DNA of 32,371 nucleotides, from the NCBI GenBank assembly GCA_002280855.1, contig NCEU01000006.1:102090-134460 (forward strand). Direction: 5' to 3'. The notes below the pieces were generated by a model. The model was given only the letters and a program-made list of their open reading frames with translations. It had not been told where the DNA came from and made no database searches. The position numbers were made by a program, and so were the translations under genes. The stretch is from Sphingomonadales bacterium 32-65-25 (lineage in GTDB: Bacteria; Pseudomonadota; Alphaproteobacteria; Sphingomonadales; Sphingomonadaceae). Positions 8,706-16,653 of this stretch are shown in pieces (the stretch's first letter is position 1; each line of letters starts with the position of its first letter).

Positions 8706-9544
8706 CCCGAAAAGCCGATCAGAATCGCCCCGGCACACACCACCAGCGCGCCGGCCCAGCGCCTTGGCGGCACCTGTTCCTTCAACAACAGCGCAGCCAG
8801 TGCTGCGCCGAAGAGCACACTGGTTTCGCGCAGCGCCGTGATCGGGCCGATGGGCGCGCGCAGTTGGGCCCACAGCACCAGCATGAAGCCCGCGCTGGAG
8901 AGAGCGCCGGCGAACAACCCCTGCCGCCAGCGCCCGGCCGCCGCCACGGCGAAACCTGCCGGCCCGCGCCGGGCGATGACGAACAGACTGATCGGCAGGA
9001 AGGTGAATACCGCGCCCCAGCCCTTGTAACTGAACACATCGCCATTCATGCGCACGCCCATCGCATCAACAAGGCTGTAGCCGGCAATCATGGCCCCGGT
9101 GAGCAGTGCCCAGGCCGTCGCCGCCAGCGGCGCGTGACGGTTCACGCCAACCAGCATCACACCGATACTGATGGCTGCGACCCCCAGCCCCTGCCCCACG
9201 CCCGGCACTTCAGCGGCGAAGATCACTGCCCCCAGCGTCACCAACGCCGGAGCGATCCCGCGGGCAATGGTGTAAACATGGCTCATATCGCCGGCGGCAT
9301 AACCCTTGGTGAGCGCCGTCCAATAGACGAGGTGAATGGCGCTGGAAGCGAGAATGAACGGCCATGCCCCCGCCACAGGGGCGCCGAACAGGGCGATCAG
9401 CACACAGCCGAACAGCGAGCCACCGATGCCCAGCACCGCCAGATCGACCATGCGATCCCCGGCGCTGCCCTTCAGGAACAAGTTCCAGCCGGCATGGATC
9501 AGCGCCGACAGCAGCGTGGCGGCAAGGGCCGATACCGGAATCAA
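8702..9544 (-). CDS. EamA/DMT-superfamily transporter
   Basis: This is a 280-residue inner-membrane protein with about ten hydrophobic helices arranged as two EamA repeats. The first repeat starts at [21 protein letters not shown] and the second near [18 protein letters not shown]. The [14 protein letters not shown] end is typical. Such proteins export amino acids, nucleotides or other metabolites; no substrate can be inferred. The start is unusual. The only sensible initiation codon is TTG at 9542-9544, which overlaps the TGA of the upstream nitroreductase gene. The next in-frame Met is residue 32 and would remove the first helix. Translation is therefore probably coupled to the nitroreductase. 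Confidence 0.87.
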   Translation of the reverse strand: MIPVSALAATLLSALIHAGWNLFLKGSAGDRMVDLAVLGIGGSLFGCVLIALFGAPVAGAWPFILASSAIHLVYWTALTKGYAAGDMSHVYTIARGIAPALVTLGAVIFAAEVPGVGQGLGVAAISIGVMLVGVNRHAPLAATAWALLTGAMIAGYSLVDAMGVRMNGDVFSYKGWGAVFTFLPISLFVIARRGPAGFAVAAAGRWRQGLFAGALSSAGFMLVLWAQLRAPIGPITALRETSVLFGAALAALLLKEQVPPRRWAGALVVCAGAILIGFSG

Positions 9545-10212
9545 AGGCCGTGGAAGGCGGCCCAGTCGCTCATCGGTGCGCGGCTCGGGCGGGAGAGATT
9601 GGCCTTGTCATCCGGATCGATGAAGCCGATCGCCATGCCGGTGAACAACATGCGTTCTTCCGGAATGGCGATGAACTCCCCGATGGTTTTCGGATAGATC
9701 GCCCAGCATTCCTGCGGGCAACTATCCAGCCCTTCTTCCTTCAGCAGCAGCATCAGTGACTGCAGATACATGCCAAGGTCGCTCCACTGCGGCGGCCCCA
9801 TGCGGCGATCGACCGAGCAGAACAGCGCCACCGGCGCGCCGAAGAACTGAAAATTGCGCGCGAACCACATGCGGCGACCGGCCTTGTCTTCACGCGGAAT
9901 GCCCAGCCGGCTGTAGAGTTCTTCACCCACCGCGAAACGATAGCTGTTGTGGGGTTCCGGCAATTCCTTGGGATAGATATCATATTCGGTCGGCTCCATG
10001 CCGCCGCCGCCCATCAGCTTGCCCAGCATGATGCGTTTCAGTTCATCCAGTTTTTCGCCGCCCACCACATCGATGTGCCAGGGCTGCAGATTGCCACCCG
10101 ACGGCGCCCACGCCGCCTTCTCCACCACCCGGCGGATCACGTCACCATCGACGGGCGTCGGCAAAAAGCCCCGCACCGAACGGCGCGACAGCACGGCATC
10201 AGAAACCTTCAT
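9541..10212 (-). CDS. Nitroreductase-family FMN enzyme
   Basis: This 223-residue flavoenzyme has the nitroreductase N-terminal signature SRRSVRGFLPTPVDGDVIRRVVEKAAWAPSGGNLQPW, where the Arg/Ser pair and GGNLQPW contact FMN. The mid-region SDLGMYLQSLMLLLKEEGLDSCPQE is the usual dimer helix. Physiological substrates may be quinones, nitro compounds or enones and are not defined by sequence. The ATG at 10212 was chosen because AAAGG lies about nine bases upstream; the frame continues upstream without family similarity. It heads a two-gene minus-strand unit with the EamA transporter, whose start overlaps its stop. It is divergent from pgsA, with 54 bases between. Confidence 0.92.
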   Translation of the reverse strand: MKVSDAVLSRRSVRGFLPTPVDGDVIRRVVEKAAWAPSGGNLQPWHIDVVGGEKLDELKRIMLGKLMGGGGMEPTEYDIYPKELPEPHNSYRFAVGEELYSRLGIPREDKAGRRMWFARNFQFFGAPVALFCSVDRRMGPPQWSDLGMYLQSLMLLLKEEGLDSCPQECWAIYPKTIGEFIAIPEERMLFTGMAIGFIDPDDKANLSRPSRAPMSDWAAFHGL

Positions 10213-10266
10213 GAGCAAGCCTTTCGGTAACTTTGCACTTGGCGCTGGATTGCCTATGAAGGGGTT

Positions 10267-10821
10267 GTGTTGTCCAGCCTCCCCAATCTGCTCACCCTGT
10301 CGCGCATCCTCGCGGTGCCCGGACTTGTTGCCTTGATGTGGGGGCCCAACCCTTGGGAATGGCTGGCGGCGTTCGGCCTTTATACGCTGGCGGCGATCAC
10401 GGATTATTTCGATGGCTATCTGGCGCGGTCGTGGGGCACGGTCTCGAAAATCGGCCAGTTTCTTGATCCGATTGCGGACAAGATCATGGTGGCCGCCGTC
10501 ATCCTGATGCTGGTCGATGCCCAGATCTTGCACGGCTGGAGCGTGATTGCCGGCCTGATTATCCTGCTGCGGGAGATGTTCGTTTCGGGGCTGCGCGAAT
10601 ATCTGGCCGGGCTGCAGGTCTCCGTCCCGGTCAGCCAGCTCGCCAAGTGGAAGACCACGGCCCAACTGGTGGCATTGGGGGCGCTGATCCTGGTGGGCGC
10701 GGTGCCGATCCTGCCCTGGCTGCCAGCCGAGATCATCGGGCTTGTCACGCTTTGGATCGCAGCCATCCTCACGCTCATCACCGGCTATGATTATCTGCGC
10801 GTCGGCCTGAAGCACATGTGA
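10267..10821 (+). CDS. pgsA: CDP-diacylglycerol--glycerol-3-phosphate 3-phosphatidyltransferase
   Basis: PgsA makes phosphatidylglycerophosphate from CDP-diacylglycerol and glycerol-3-phosphate, the committed step to phosphatidylglycerol, at the inner membrane. The 184-residue length is normal. The CDP-alcohol phosphotransferase signature DG(x2)AR(x8)G(x3)D(x3)D is complete in DGYLARSWGTVSKIGQFLDP followed by IADK, at about residues 55-78. Several hydrophobic helices surround it. No ATG start fits: the candidates are GTG at 10267 or TTG at 10270, and AAGGGG five bases before the TTG slightly favours the latter. Its stop overlaps the ATG of moaD. Confidence 0.95.
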   Translation: MLSSLPNLLTLSRILAVPGLVALMWGPNPWEWLAAFGLYTLAAITDYFDGYLARSWGTVSKIGQFLDPIADKIMVAAVILMLVDAQILHGWSVIAGLIILLREMFVSGLREYLAGLQVSVPVSQLAKWKTTAQLVALGALILVGAVPILPWLPAEIIGLVTLWIAAILTLITGYDYLRVGLKHM

Positions 10822-11075
10822 TGGTGCACCTGCTGTATTTTGCCTGGGTGCGCGAGATGGTGGGCACGGACAGCGAGACGATCACCCTGCCCGCCGAACT
10901 CACCACGGTCGCCGCCCTGCTCGATTGGCTCGCCACCCGCAGCCCCGGCCATGCCGCCGCCCTGACCGATCGCAGCCGCATCCGCATCGCCGTGGATCAG
11001 GCCTTCGCCACCGCCGCCACGCCGCTGAACAACCCGCGCGAAATCGCCATCTTCCCGCCGGTGACAGGCGGATGA
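10821..11075 (+). CDS. moaD: Molybdopterin synthase sulfur-carrier subunit
   Basis: MoaD is the ubiquitin-like sulfur carrier of molybdopterin synthase. The 84-residue protein ends in FPPVTGG. The terminal Gly-Gly is the thiocarboxylated end that donates sulfur in the MoaE active site. The beta-grasp start (VHLLYFAWVREMVG) fits. The ATG at 10821 overlaps the pgsA stop by one base (TGATG); a GTG one codon earlier is possible. Its own stop overlaps the moaE start as ATGA, so the two subunits are almost certainly made in coupled fashion. Confidence 0.95.
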   Translation: MVHLLYFAWVREMVGTDSETITLPAELTTVAALLDWLATRSPGHAAALTDRSRIRIAVDQAFATAATPLNNPREIAIFPPVTGG

Positions 11076-11515
11076 TTGCCGCGCGGCTCCAGAGCGAGCC
11101 CTTCGACTCCGCCATCGTACAGGCCGCGCTGCTGGCCGGCCGCACCGATCTCGGCGCCGCTGTCGCTTTCACCGGGCTGGTGCGCGCCGATGAGGGCCTG
11201 GTGGCTCTGACCCTTGAACATTATCCGGCAATGACGCTGGCCCAGATGCAGGCCATCGCCGCCGATGCCGCCGGCCGCTGGCCCGATACCATTGGCACCA
11301 TCATCCACCGCCACGGGCGCCTCTTGCCCGGCGATAGCATCGTGCTGGTCGTCACCGCCTCCCCCCACCGCGCCCACGCCTTCGCCGCCGCGCAGTTCCT
11401 GATGGACTGGCTGAAAACCAAGGCCCCGTTCTGGAAGCGCGAGGAATGGGCCGACGGCACGACGCGCTGGGTTGAGGCAAAAGGCAGCGACGACGCCGCC
11501 GTGGAACGCTGGTAG
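11072..11515 (+). CDS. moaE: Molybdopterin synthase catalytic subunit
   Basis: MoaE binds precursor Z (cPMP) and, with MoaD thiocarboxylate, inserts two sulfurs to form molybdopterin. The 147-residue length is typical. The catalytic region is present as KTKAPFWKREEW followed by TRWVEAK, including the lysines known to be essential in E. coli MoaE. Earlier motifs include AVAFTGLVR, LTLEHYPAM and IHRHGRLLPGD. Translation starts at the ATG overlapping the moaD stop (ATGA, four bases). No other molybdenum-cofactor genes are in the window, so moaA, moaC and moeA must lie elsewhere. Confidence 0.96.
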   Translation: MIAARLQSEPFDSAIVQAALLAGRTDLGAAVAFTGLVRADEGLVALTLEHYPAMTLAQMQAIAADAAGRWPDTIGTIIHRHGRLLPGDSIVLVVTASPHRAHAFAAAQFLMDWLKTKAPFWKREEWADGTTRWVEAKGSDDAAVERW

Positions 11516-11545
11516 AGACCCCGGGCAATTTCAAAAGGATCGCTG

Positions 11546-12127
11546 ATGGCCGCTCCAAGTTCGCGCGTGCTGGTGCTCGATGGTCACCCGGACGGCACAT
11601 CCCTGTGCAGCGCGCTGGCTGCTGCCGCTGCCGAAACGGCGCGGGCGCGCGGCGCGGAGGTGAAGCTGCTGCATCTTTCGGAAATGCAGTTCGATCCCAA
11701 TCTCGCGCACGGCTACAAGCAACGGCAAGACCATGAGCCGGACCTGCAGCTATTTCTTGATGCCGTGCGTTGGTGCGACACGCTCATCCTGGTGCACCCC
11801 TTGTGGTGGGGCGCGGCGCCGGCAAAGCTGAAGGGGCTGATCGACCGTGTTTTCCTGCCAGGCATCGCCTTTGCCTATGAAGGCGACGGGCATTTCCCCA
11901 AAAAGCTTTTTGAAGGCCGCACCGCCCGCGTGCTGATCACCGCCGATACACCGCCCTGGTATCTGTGGCTGGGCTATCGCAACGGCTGGCTCAATGTGCT
12001 GCGTCGGCAGATCCTGGATTTCGTCGGCCTGAAGGTAACGCACATGAAAGTGGTCGGCACCATCCGCGATGCAACGCCGGCGCGAATCGAGCAGTTCATG
12101 GACGTGGCGCGCAAGCTGGCCGGTTAA
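11546..12127 (+). CDS. NAD(P)H:quinone oxidoreductase-like flavoprotein (Flavodoxin_2 family)
   Basis: This 193-residue protein has the flavodoxin-like fold of the NQO/MdaB/KefF group. Motifs include the phosphate-binding start VLVLDGHPDGTS, the loop LILVHPLWWGAAPAKLKGLIDRVFLPGIAF (the PLWW segment is typical of this family) and LITADTPPWYL. It probably reduces quinones by two electrons using NAD(P)H and FMN or FAD. AAAGGA lies nine bases before the ATG. It follows moaE by 30 bases and may be the last gene of the pgsA-moaDE transcript. Its stop overlaps the stop of the convergent kinase gene. Confidence 0.88.
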   Translation: MAAPSSRVLVLDGHPDGTSLCSALAAAAAETARARGAEVKLLHLSEMQFDPNLAHGYKQRQDHEPDLQLFLDAVRWCDTLILVHPLWWGAAPAKLKGLIDRVFLPGIAFAYEGDGHFPKKLFEGRTARVLITADTPPWYLWLGYRNGWLNVLRRQILDFVGLKVTHMKVVGTIRDATPARIEQFMDVARKLAG

Positions 12128-12966
12128 AGCGTCCGGATGTAACGCAGATCAGACCAGCCGGGCACGAAACGCACAGGCGGCGGCAGTCGGCGTAGTTCGC
12201 CATCGAACAGGCAGCGCACCGTGCGGCGGTGGCCCACCACCAGTTCGGGCGCCGTGAACGCCGTCACGCTGGCAGCGGCACGCCAATCATTCAACAGCCA
12301 GTTCACGGCCACTGCCATCGCATCGGCCAGTCCGCGGCCGGCAAACAGCGCCACTTCCAGTCCCTGATCGCCCGGCATCACCAGCACACCGGGGTTGCGG
12401 CCGGGCTGACCGGCCACCTTCACCCCGCCCAGAAAGCCCCGCGCCAGCGACAGCCGCACCGCCTGCAACACCCGCCAGATGCGGCCATGACGGGCATTTT
12501 CCCGCGCCAGTGCCCAGCGGGTGAGCGGCCCGATGATGATCCGGCAGTAACTGGTGTGACCAGCGGCGCGCACCACCGGCACATGGGCAAGCACCCCCTG
12601 CCCGGCCACCGCCACGATGGCCTCAAGGCTGGCGTCGCCGTGCAGCGCCTTGGGCAACAAGTTCATGGTACCGCCTGGTATGGCGAGAAACTGGCCGTCC
12701 CAGCCCTTGGCGGCCGCACTGGCCGCGCCCAGCGTGCCATCGCCGCCCATGACCACCAGCGTGTCGATGCCGGCCAAATCGGCAGCTTCCGGAGCTGGCT
12801 CAAGCGGGAAATTGCTGCTGCCGGCGATGGTTGCGCCAGCTGACTGCAAGGCCGCCTCCAGCGCGGCGATGCGTCCTTCATCGGTCGAGCGGCTGGCGCG
12901 GTTGGCCACCAGCCAAACTCGGCCCAATGGGCGGGCAGGTTCGGGCTGGCGCGGCGCGGTCTCCAT
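12124..12966 (-). CDS. Diacylglycerol/lipid kinase-family protein
   Basis: This 280-residue protein contains the DAGK/sphingosine-kinase catalytic fold. It has LVVMGGDGTLGAASAA (the GGDGT nucleotide-binding loop) near residue 73 and AIPGGTMNLLPKALHGD near 95. In place of the usual PxGTxND the loop reads PGGTMNLL. This occurs in a bacterial subgroup, so activity is likely but the lipid substrate is not defined. No signal peptide or membrane helix is visible; such kinases are cytoplasmic or peripheral. It lies 70 bases downstream of the acetolactate-synthase-like gene on the same strand, with no convincing terminator between. Confidence 0.85.
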   Translation of the reverse strand: METAPRQPEPARPLGRVWLVANRASRSTDEGRIAALEAALQSAGATIAGSSNFPLEPAPEAADLAGIDTLVVMGGDGTLGAASAAAKGWDGQFLAIPGGTMNLLPKALHGDASLEAIVAVAGQGVLAHVPVVRAAGHTSYCRIIIGPLTRWALARENARHGRIWRVLQAVRLSLARGFLGGVKVAGQPGRNPGVLVMPGDQGLEVALFAGRGLADAMAVAVNWLLNDWRAAASVTAFTAPELVVGHRRTVRCLFDGELRRLPPPVRFVPGWSDLRYIRTL

Positions 12967-13036
12967 TCATCTGCCGTGCCGAGTGGCGGCAGAGCGGTCA
13001 ACGGGGTGTTGTTACGCAGGGAAGTTTTCCCGGCCA

Positions 13037-14683
13037 TTACAGCTTGGCGCTCAGTTCCTTGATGTCCTTGTTCAAAATGCGGTCATTATCGCTGTAATCC
13101 ACCGGGCAGTCGATCAGGTGGACGCCCGGCATGTTCAGGCAATGCGCCATCAGGCCTGGCAGCATCTCCGCACTGGTCACCCGGTAGCCGTGCGCGCCAT
13201 AGGATTCGGCATATTTGACGAAATCCGGATTGCCATATTCCAGCCCCCAATCCTTGAAGCCCATGTTGGCCTGTTTCCAGCGGATCATGCCGTAGCTGCC
13301 GTCATTGAGGATCAGCACGGTGATGTTGAGGCTGAGGCGAACCGCGGTCTCCATCTCCTGGCTGTTCATCATGAAGCCGCCGTCGCCGCAGATCGCCATC
13401 ACCTTGCGATCTGGATAGACCATGTTCGACGCCATGGCGCTCGGCAGGCCTGCCCCCATCGTGGCCAGCGCATTGTCGAGCAGCACAGTGTTGGGGTGAT
13501 AGGCGGTGTAGTTGCGGGCGAACCAAATCTTGTAGACGCCGTTATCGAGCGCGATGATGCCATCGTCCGGCATCGCCTTGCGGATTTCAGACACAAGATA
13601 CTGCGGATAGATAGGGAAGCGCGCATCACCCACGGCGGCGTCACGGTGGGCCACTTCTGCGGCACGCGCAGCCAGCATGGCGGCGAAATCCCAGTGCGGC
13701 TGCACGCGGATCGCCTCTTTCAACTGCCACACCGCATTAGCGATATCGCCGATCACTTCGATCTGCGGATAATAGACCGGGTCCACCTCGGCCGAACGGA
13801 AGCTCATGTGGATGACGGTTGTGGCATCGCCGCTCATAAAAAAGGGTGGTTTTTCAATCACATCATGGCCGATGTTGACGATCACATCGGCGCGGCGGAT
13901 GGCGGCGTGGACGAAATCCCCGGCCGAAAGCGCCGCGCAACCGAGGAACTGCGGGTGGCGTTCGTCGATCACGCCCTTGCCCAACTGGGTGGTCAGGAAC
14001 GGGATCCCCGTCTTTTCAATCAATTCCAGCAGCATCTTGCTGGTCATCGTGCGGTTGGCGCCGGCGCCGATCACCAGGATGGGCGATTTTGCCGCCTCGA
14101 TGGCGCGCACGGCAGCCAGCACGGCCTTGGAGTCCGCCAGCGGCCGGCGGGCATAGCTTGGCTTGAACGGCACCGCCTCGGTGGGATCGTGGGCGATATC
14201 CTCCGGCAGTTCCAGGTGCGTGGCGCCGGGCTTTTCCTCCTGCGCCAGCCGGAAGGCTTCGCGGGTGCGGGCCGGGATATTATCGGCACTGGCCAGTTGG
14301 TGCGTGTATTTGGTGATCGGCCGCATCATGTCGACCACATCCAGGATCTGGAACCGGCCCTGCTTGCTTTTCTTGATCGGTTTCTGGCCGGTGATCATCA
14401 GCATCGGCATGCCGCCCAGAAAGGCATAGGCCGCCGCTGTCACGAAATTGGTCGCCCCCGGCCCCAGCGTGGCCACACATACCCCGGCCTTGCCGGTATG
14501 GCGGCCATAGGTTGCGGCCATGAAGCCGGCGCCCTGTTCGTGGCGGGTCAGAATCAGGCGGATCTTGGTCGATCGTTGCAGGCTGTCGAGAAAATCCAGA
14601 TTCTCCTCACCCGGCACACCGAACACATATTCGCAGCCCTCTGCCTCAAGGCATTGCACCAGCAGATCAGAGGCCTTGGTCAT
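13037..14683 (-). CDS. Thiamine-diphosphate-dependent acetolactate-synthase-like large subunit
   Basis: This 548-residue ThDP enzyme shows the three-domain layout of acetolactate synthase: an N-terminal PYR domain with the catalytic Glu in LTRHEQGAGFMAATYGR, a central domain (residues about 190-330), and a C-terminal PP domain with ICGDGGFMMNSQEM and LNDGSYGMIRW, the Mg/ThDP motif. It resembles the catabolic AlsS type at least as much as IlvB. No regulatory small subunit is encoded nearby, which argues against a standard branched-chain IlvBH enzyme. Other carboligases or 2-oxoacid decarboxylases of the same family are possible. AGGAGAG lies in the end of the upstream DUF4188 gene, seven bases before the ATG. 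Confidence 0.82.
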   Translation of the reverse strand: MTKASDLLVQCLEAEGCEYVFGVPGEENLDFLDSLQRSTKIRLILTRHEQGAGFMAATYGRHTGKAGVCVATLGPGATNFVTAAAYAFLGGMPMLMITGQKPIKKSKQGRFQILDVVDMMRPITKYTHQLASADNIPARTREAFRLAQEEKPGATHLELPEDIAHDPTEAVPFKPSYARRPLADSKAVLAAVRAIEAAKSPILVIGAGANRTMTSKMLLELIEKTGIPFLTTQLGKGVIDERHPQFLGCAALSAGDFVHAAIRRADVIVNIGHDVIEKPPFFMSGDATTVIHMSFRSAEVDPVYYPQIEVIGDIANAVWQLKEAIRVQPHWDFAAMLAARAAEVAHRDAAVGDARFPIYPQYLVSEIRKAMPDDGIIALDNGVYKIWFARNYTAYHPNTVLLDNALATMGAGLPSAMASNMVYPDRKVMAICGDGGFMMNSQEMETAVRLSLNITVLILNDGSYGMIRWKQANMGFKDWGLEYGNPDFVKYAESYGAHGYRVTSAEMLPGLMAHCLNMPGVHLIDCPVDYSDNDRILNKDIKELSAKL

Positions 14684-14686
14684 CGC

Positions 14687-15175
14687 TCACTCTCCTGAAA
14701 TCTGCACCTGACGTCGGCCATCGGCGCGCGCCCGTGGCCCGGTGGCATCGTGGATCGTGCCCGCCGCCGCCAGGCCATAGGCCGGCATGTTGTTGTAAAC
14801 ATTCTCATACTGGCCCGGCTCGATCAGATAGGTCTCGTGCCAGATGCCGACATCGCCGTTGCTGCCCACCGCCTTGTTGAAGCGCGTCCAGGCCGGCAGA
14901 TGCAGCTGATCACGCGACGTGGCAAAAGCCTGCAGATGATCGAGGCTGCGCCAATATTGCACCAGCATCGTCGCCGGAAAGCCGAAGTGGGTGCGGTTGT
15001 GCAGCAGGCCAAGTTCCGGCTTTCGCGACAGTTCGGCAATCATCGGCCCCATCGCGCTGAACGTCGGCCCCCAGCTGCCCACTTTCCACAAGCGGTTGAT
15101 GCGGATGCCGATCAGGAACAGCACAAAGCTGCCCTCGATTTCGGCACAGATGCGGCGATCGATGATACCGGCCAT
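14687..15175 (-). CDS. DUF4188-family protein
   Basis: This 162-residue protein has the DUF4188 core: FVLFLIGIRINRLWKVGSWGPTF at residues 17-39, then LGLLHNRTHFGFPATMLVQYWRSLDHLQAFA and a late GIWHETYLIEPGQYENVYNNMP. Some databases call the family monooxygenase-like because of a ferredoxin-like fold, but no reaction is established and I see no cofactor motif. Conserved His and Tyr residues in THFG, WHETY and YENVYNNMP could form a site. Its ATG overlaps the gdhA stop by one base (TGATG), and three bases separate it from the next gene. It is thus translated with glutamate dehydrogenase and the acetolactate-synthase-like enzyme. Confidence 0.85.
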   Translation of the reverse strand: MAGIIDRRICAEIEGSFVLFLIGIRINRLWKVGSWGPTFSAMGPMIAELSRKPELGLLHNRTHFGFPATMLVQYWRSLDHLQAFATSRDQLHLPAWTRFNKAVGSNGDVGIWHETYLIEPGQYENVYNNMPAYGLAAAGTIHDATGPRARADGRRQVQISGE

Positions 15176-16533
15176 CAGACCACGCCGAACGCCAGCATGG
15201 CATCAGCCACTTTCTTGAAGCCGCCGATGTTGGCGCCCTTCACATAATCGGTGTGGCCATCGGCCGAGCGGCCATATTCAAGGCAGCGATCGTGGATGCC
15301 GGACATGATGTCCTTCAGCATCGCCTGCAGTTCCTCTTCCTTCCAGCTCATGCGCGCCGAGTTCTGGCTCATTTCGAGGCCGGACACAGCGACGCCGCCG
15401 GCATTCGACGCCTTGCCCGGAGCATAGAGGATGCGCGCGGCCTTGAAGATGTGCACGCCATCAAGATCGGTCGGCATGTTCGCGCCTTCCGCCACCGCGA
15501 TGCAGCCATTCTGCAGCAGCAGCCTGGCTTCCGCGCCGTTCAGCTCGTTCTGGGTGGCGCAGGGCAGCGCCAGATCGCAGGGCACGCCCCACGGCCGCGC
15601 ACCGCCACCGTGGAAGGTGGCGCCCTTGAACTCGGCGGCATATTCCGAAATGCGGCCGCGCCGGTGGGTCTTGTGGGTTTTCACCCAATCGATCTTGTCC
15701 TGCGTGATGCCATCGGGATCGTGGATGAAGCCCTCGCTGTCCGACAGGGTGAGCACCTTGCCGCCCAGCTGCACGATCTTTTCGGCCGCGTGCGTCGCCA
15801 CATTGCCGGAACCGGAAATCACCGCCGTCTTGCCTGCCACGTCCATGCCCTTTGATTTCAGCATGTTCTGCAGGAAATAGACCGCACCATAGCCGGTGGC
15901 CTCGGTGCGGATCAGGCTGCCGCCCCATTCCAGCCCCTTGCCGGTGAGCACGCCGGTGAAATGGTTGGTGATGCGCTTGTACTGGCCGAACATGAAGCCG
16001 ATCTCGCGGCCGCCCACGCCGATATCGCCGGCCGGCACGTCAACATCGGCGCCGATGTGGCGATACAGTTCAGTCATGAAGCTCTGGCAGAAGCGCATGA
16101 TTTCATTCACGCTCTTGCCCTTGGGATTGAAGTTGGAGCCACCCTTGCCGCCACCCATCGGCAGGCCGGTGAGCGCATTCTTGAAGGTCTGCTCGAACGC
16201 CAGGAACTTCAGCACGCTTTCCGTCACCGACGGGTGGAAACGGATGCCACCCTTGTACGGCCCGATGGCGTTGTTGTTCTGCACCCGCCAGCCGCGCTGC
16301 ACGCGGATATTGTTGTTGTCATCCTCCCAGCACACCCGGAACGACACGACGCGGTCGGGCTCGGCGATGCGGCGCAATATCTGGGCTTCGTGGTATTTGG
16401 GCTTGTCGCCGATGAACTCGAAAATGTCCTCCGCCACCTCGGTGACGGCCTGCACAAATTCATCCTGGCCCGGATTGCGGCGTTTCACCCCTGCGATGAA
16501 GCCATCCAGATCGACATGATCACCAGCGCCCAT
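15175..16533 (-). CDS. gdhA: NADP-specific glutamate dehydrogenase
   Basis: GdhA aminates 2-oxoglutarate with ammonia and NADPH, linking nitrogen assimilation to the TCA cycle. The 452-residue protein matches the hexameric class throughout. It has GPYKGGIRFHPSVTESVLKFL, the catalytic lysine region GLPMGGGKGGSNFNPKGK, DVPAGDIGVGGREIGFMFGQYKRI, and the nucleotide-binding GSGNVATHAAEK. Ser at the end of the second Rossmann strand (LSDSEGF) fits NADP preference. The ATG at 16533 follows a GGGGGGAG ribosome-binding site. A 120-base gap containing the upstream patatin gene's terminator precedes it, so it probably has its own promoter and heads gdhA-DUF4188-acetolactate synthase. Confidence 0.96.
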   Translation of the reverse strand: MGAGDHVDLDGFIAGVKRRNPGQDEFVQAVTEVAEDIFEFIGDKPKYHEAQILRRIAEPDRVVSFRVCWEDDNNNIRVQRGWRVQNNNAIGPYKGGIRFHPSVTESVLKFLAFEQTFKNALTGLPMGGGKGGSNFNPKGKSVNEIMRFCQSFMTELYRHIGADVDVPAGDIGVGGREIGFMFGQYKRITNHFTGVLTGKGLEWGGSLIRTEATGYGAVYFLQNMLKSKGMDVAGKTAVISGSGNVATHAAEKIVQLGGKVLTLSDSEGFIHDPDGITQDKIDWVKTHKTHRRGRISEYAAEFKGATFHGGGARPWGVPCDLALPCATQNELNGAEARLLLQNGCIAVAEGANMPTDLDGVHIFKAARILYAPGKASNAGGVAVSGLEMSQNSARMSWKEEELQAMLKDIMSGIHDRCLEYGRSADGHTDYVKGANIGGFKKVADAMLAFGVV

Positions 16534-16623
16534 GCACGTTCTCCCCCCGGTGCGGGCCGGTCGCTGCGTGGCGCCAGCCTCGTTCCTGCACGGCAGGTCG
16601 CCGCGCAGGGGAGAGCGTATCAG

Positions 16624-16651
16624 AAAACGGGCTGCGGCAAAGAGGCCGCAG
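16624..16651 (-). terminator. Intrinsic terminator after patatin gene
   Basis: On the minus strand, three bases after the patatin stop, there is a seven-base-pair perfect stem, CTGCGGC paired with GCCGCAG around a six-base loop. It is followed by CCCG and a run of four T. This is the best intrinsic terminator visible in the window. It separates the FKBP/PF10118/patatin unit from gdhA. Confidence 0.7.
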
Positions 16652-16653
16652 AA

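Noticed and set aside
13018..13034. GGGAA/TTCCC inverted repeat after the acetolactate-synthase-like gene as a terminator
   Set aside because: It is a short stem with a three-base loop and no T-run on the minus strand.
12617..14698. A 693-codon open frame antisense to the acetolactate-synthase-like gene
   Set aside because: It has the same antisense artefact look, rich in His, Arg, Gln and Asp, and overlaps two well-supported genes on the other strand.
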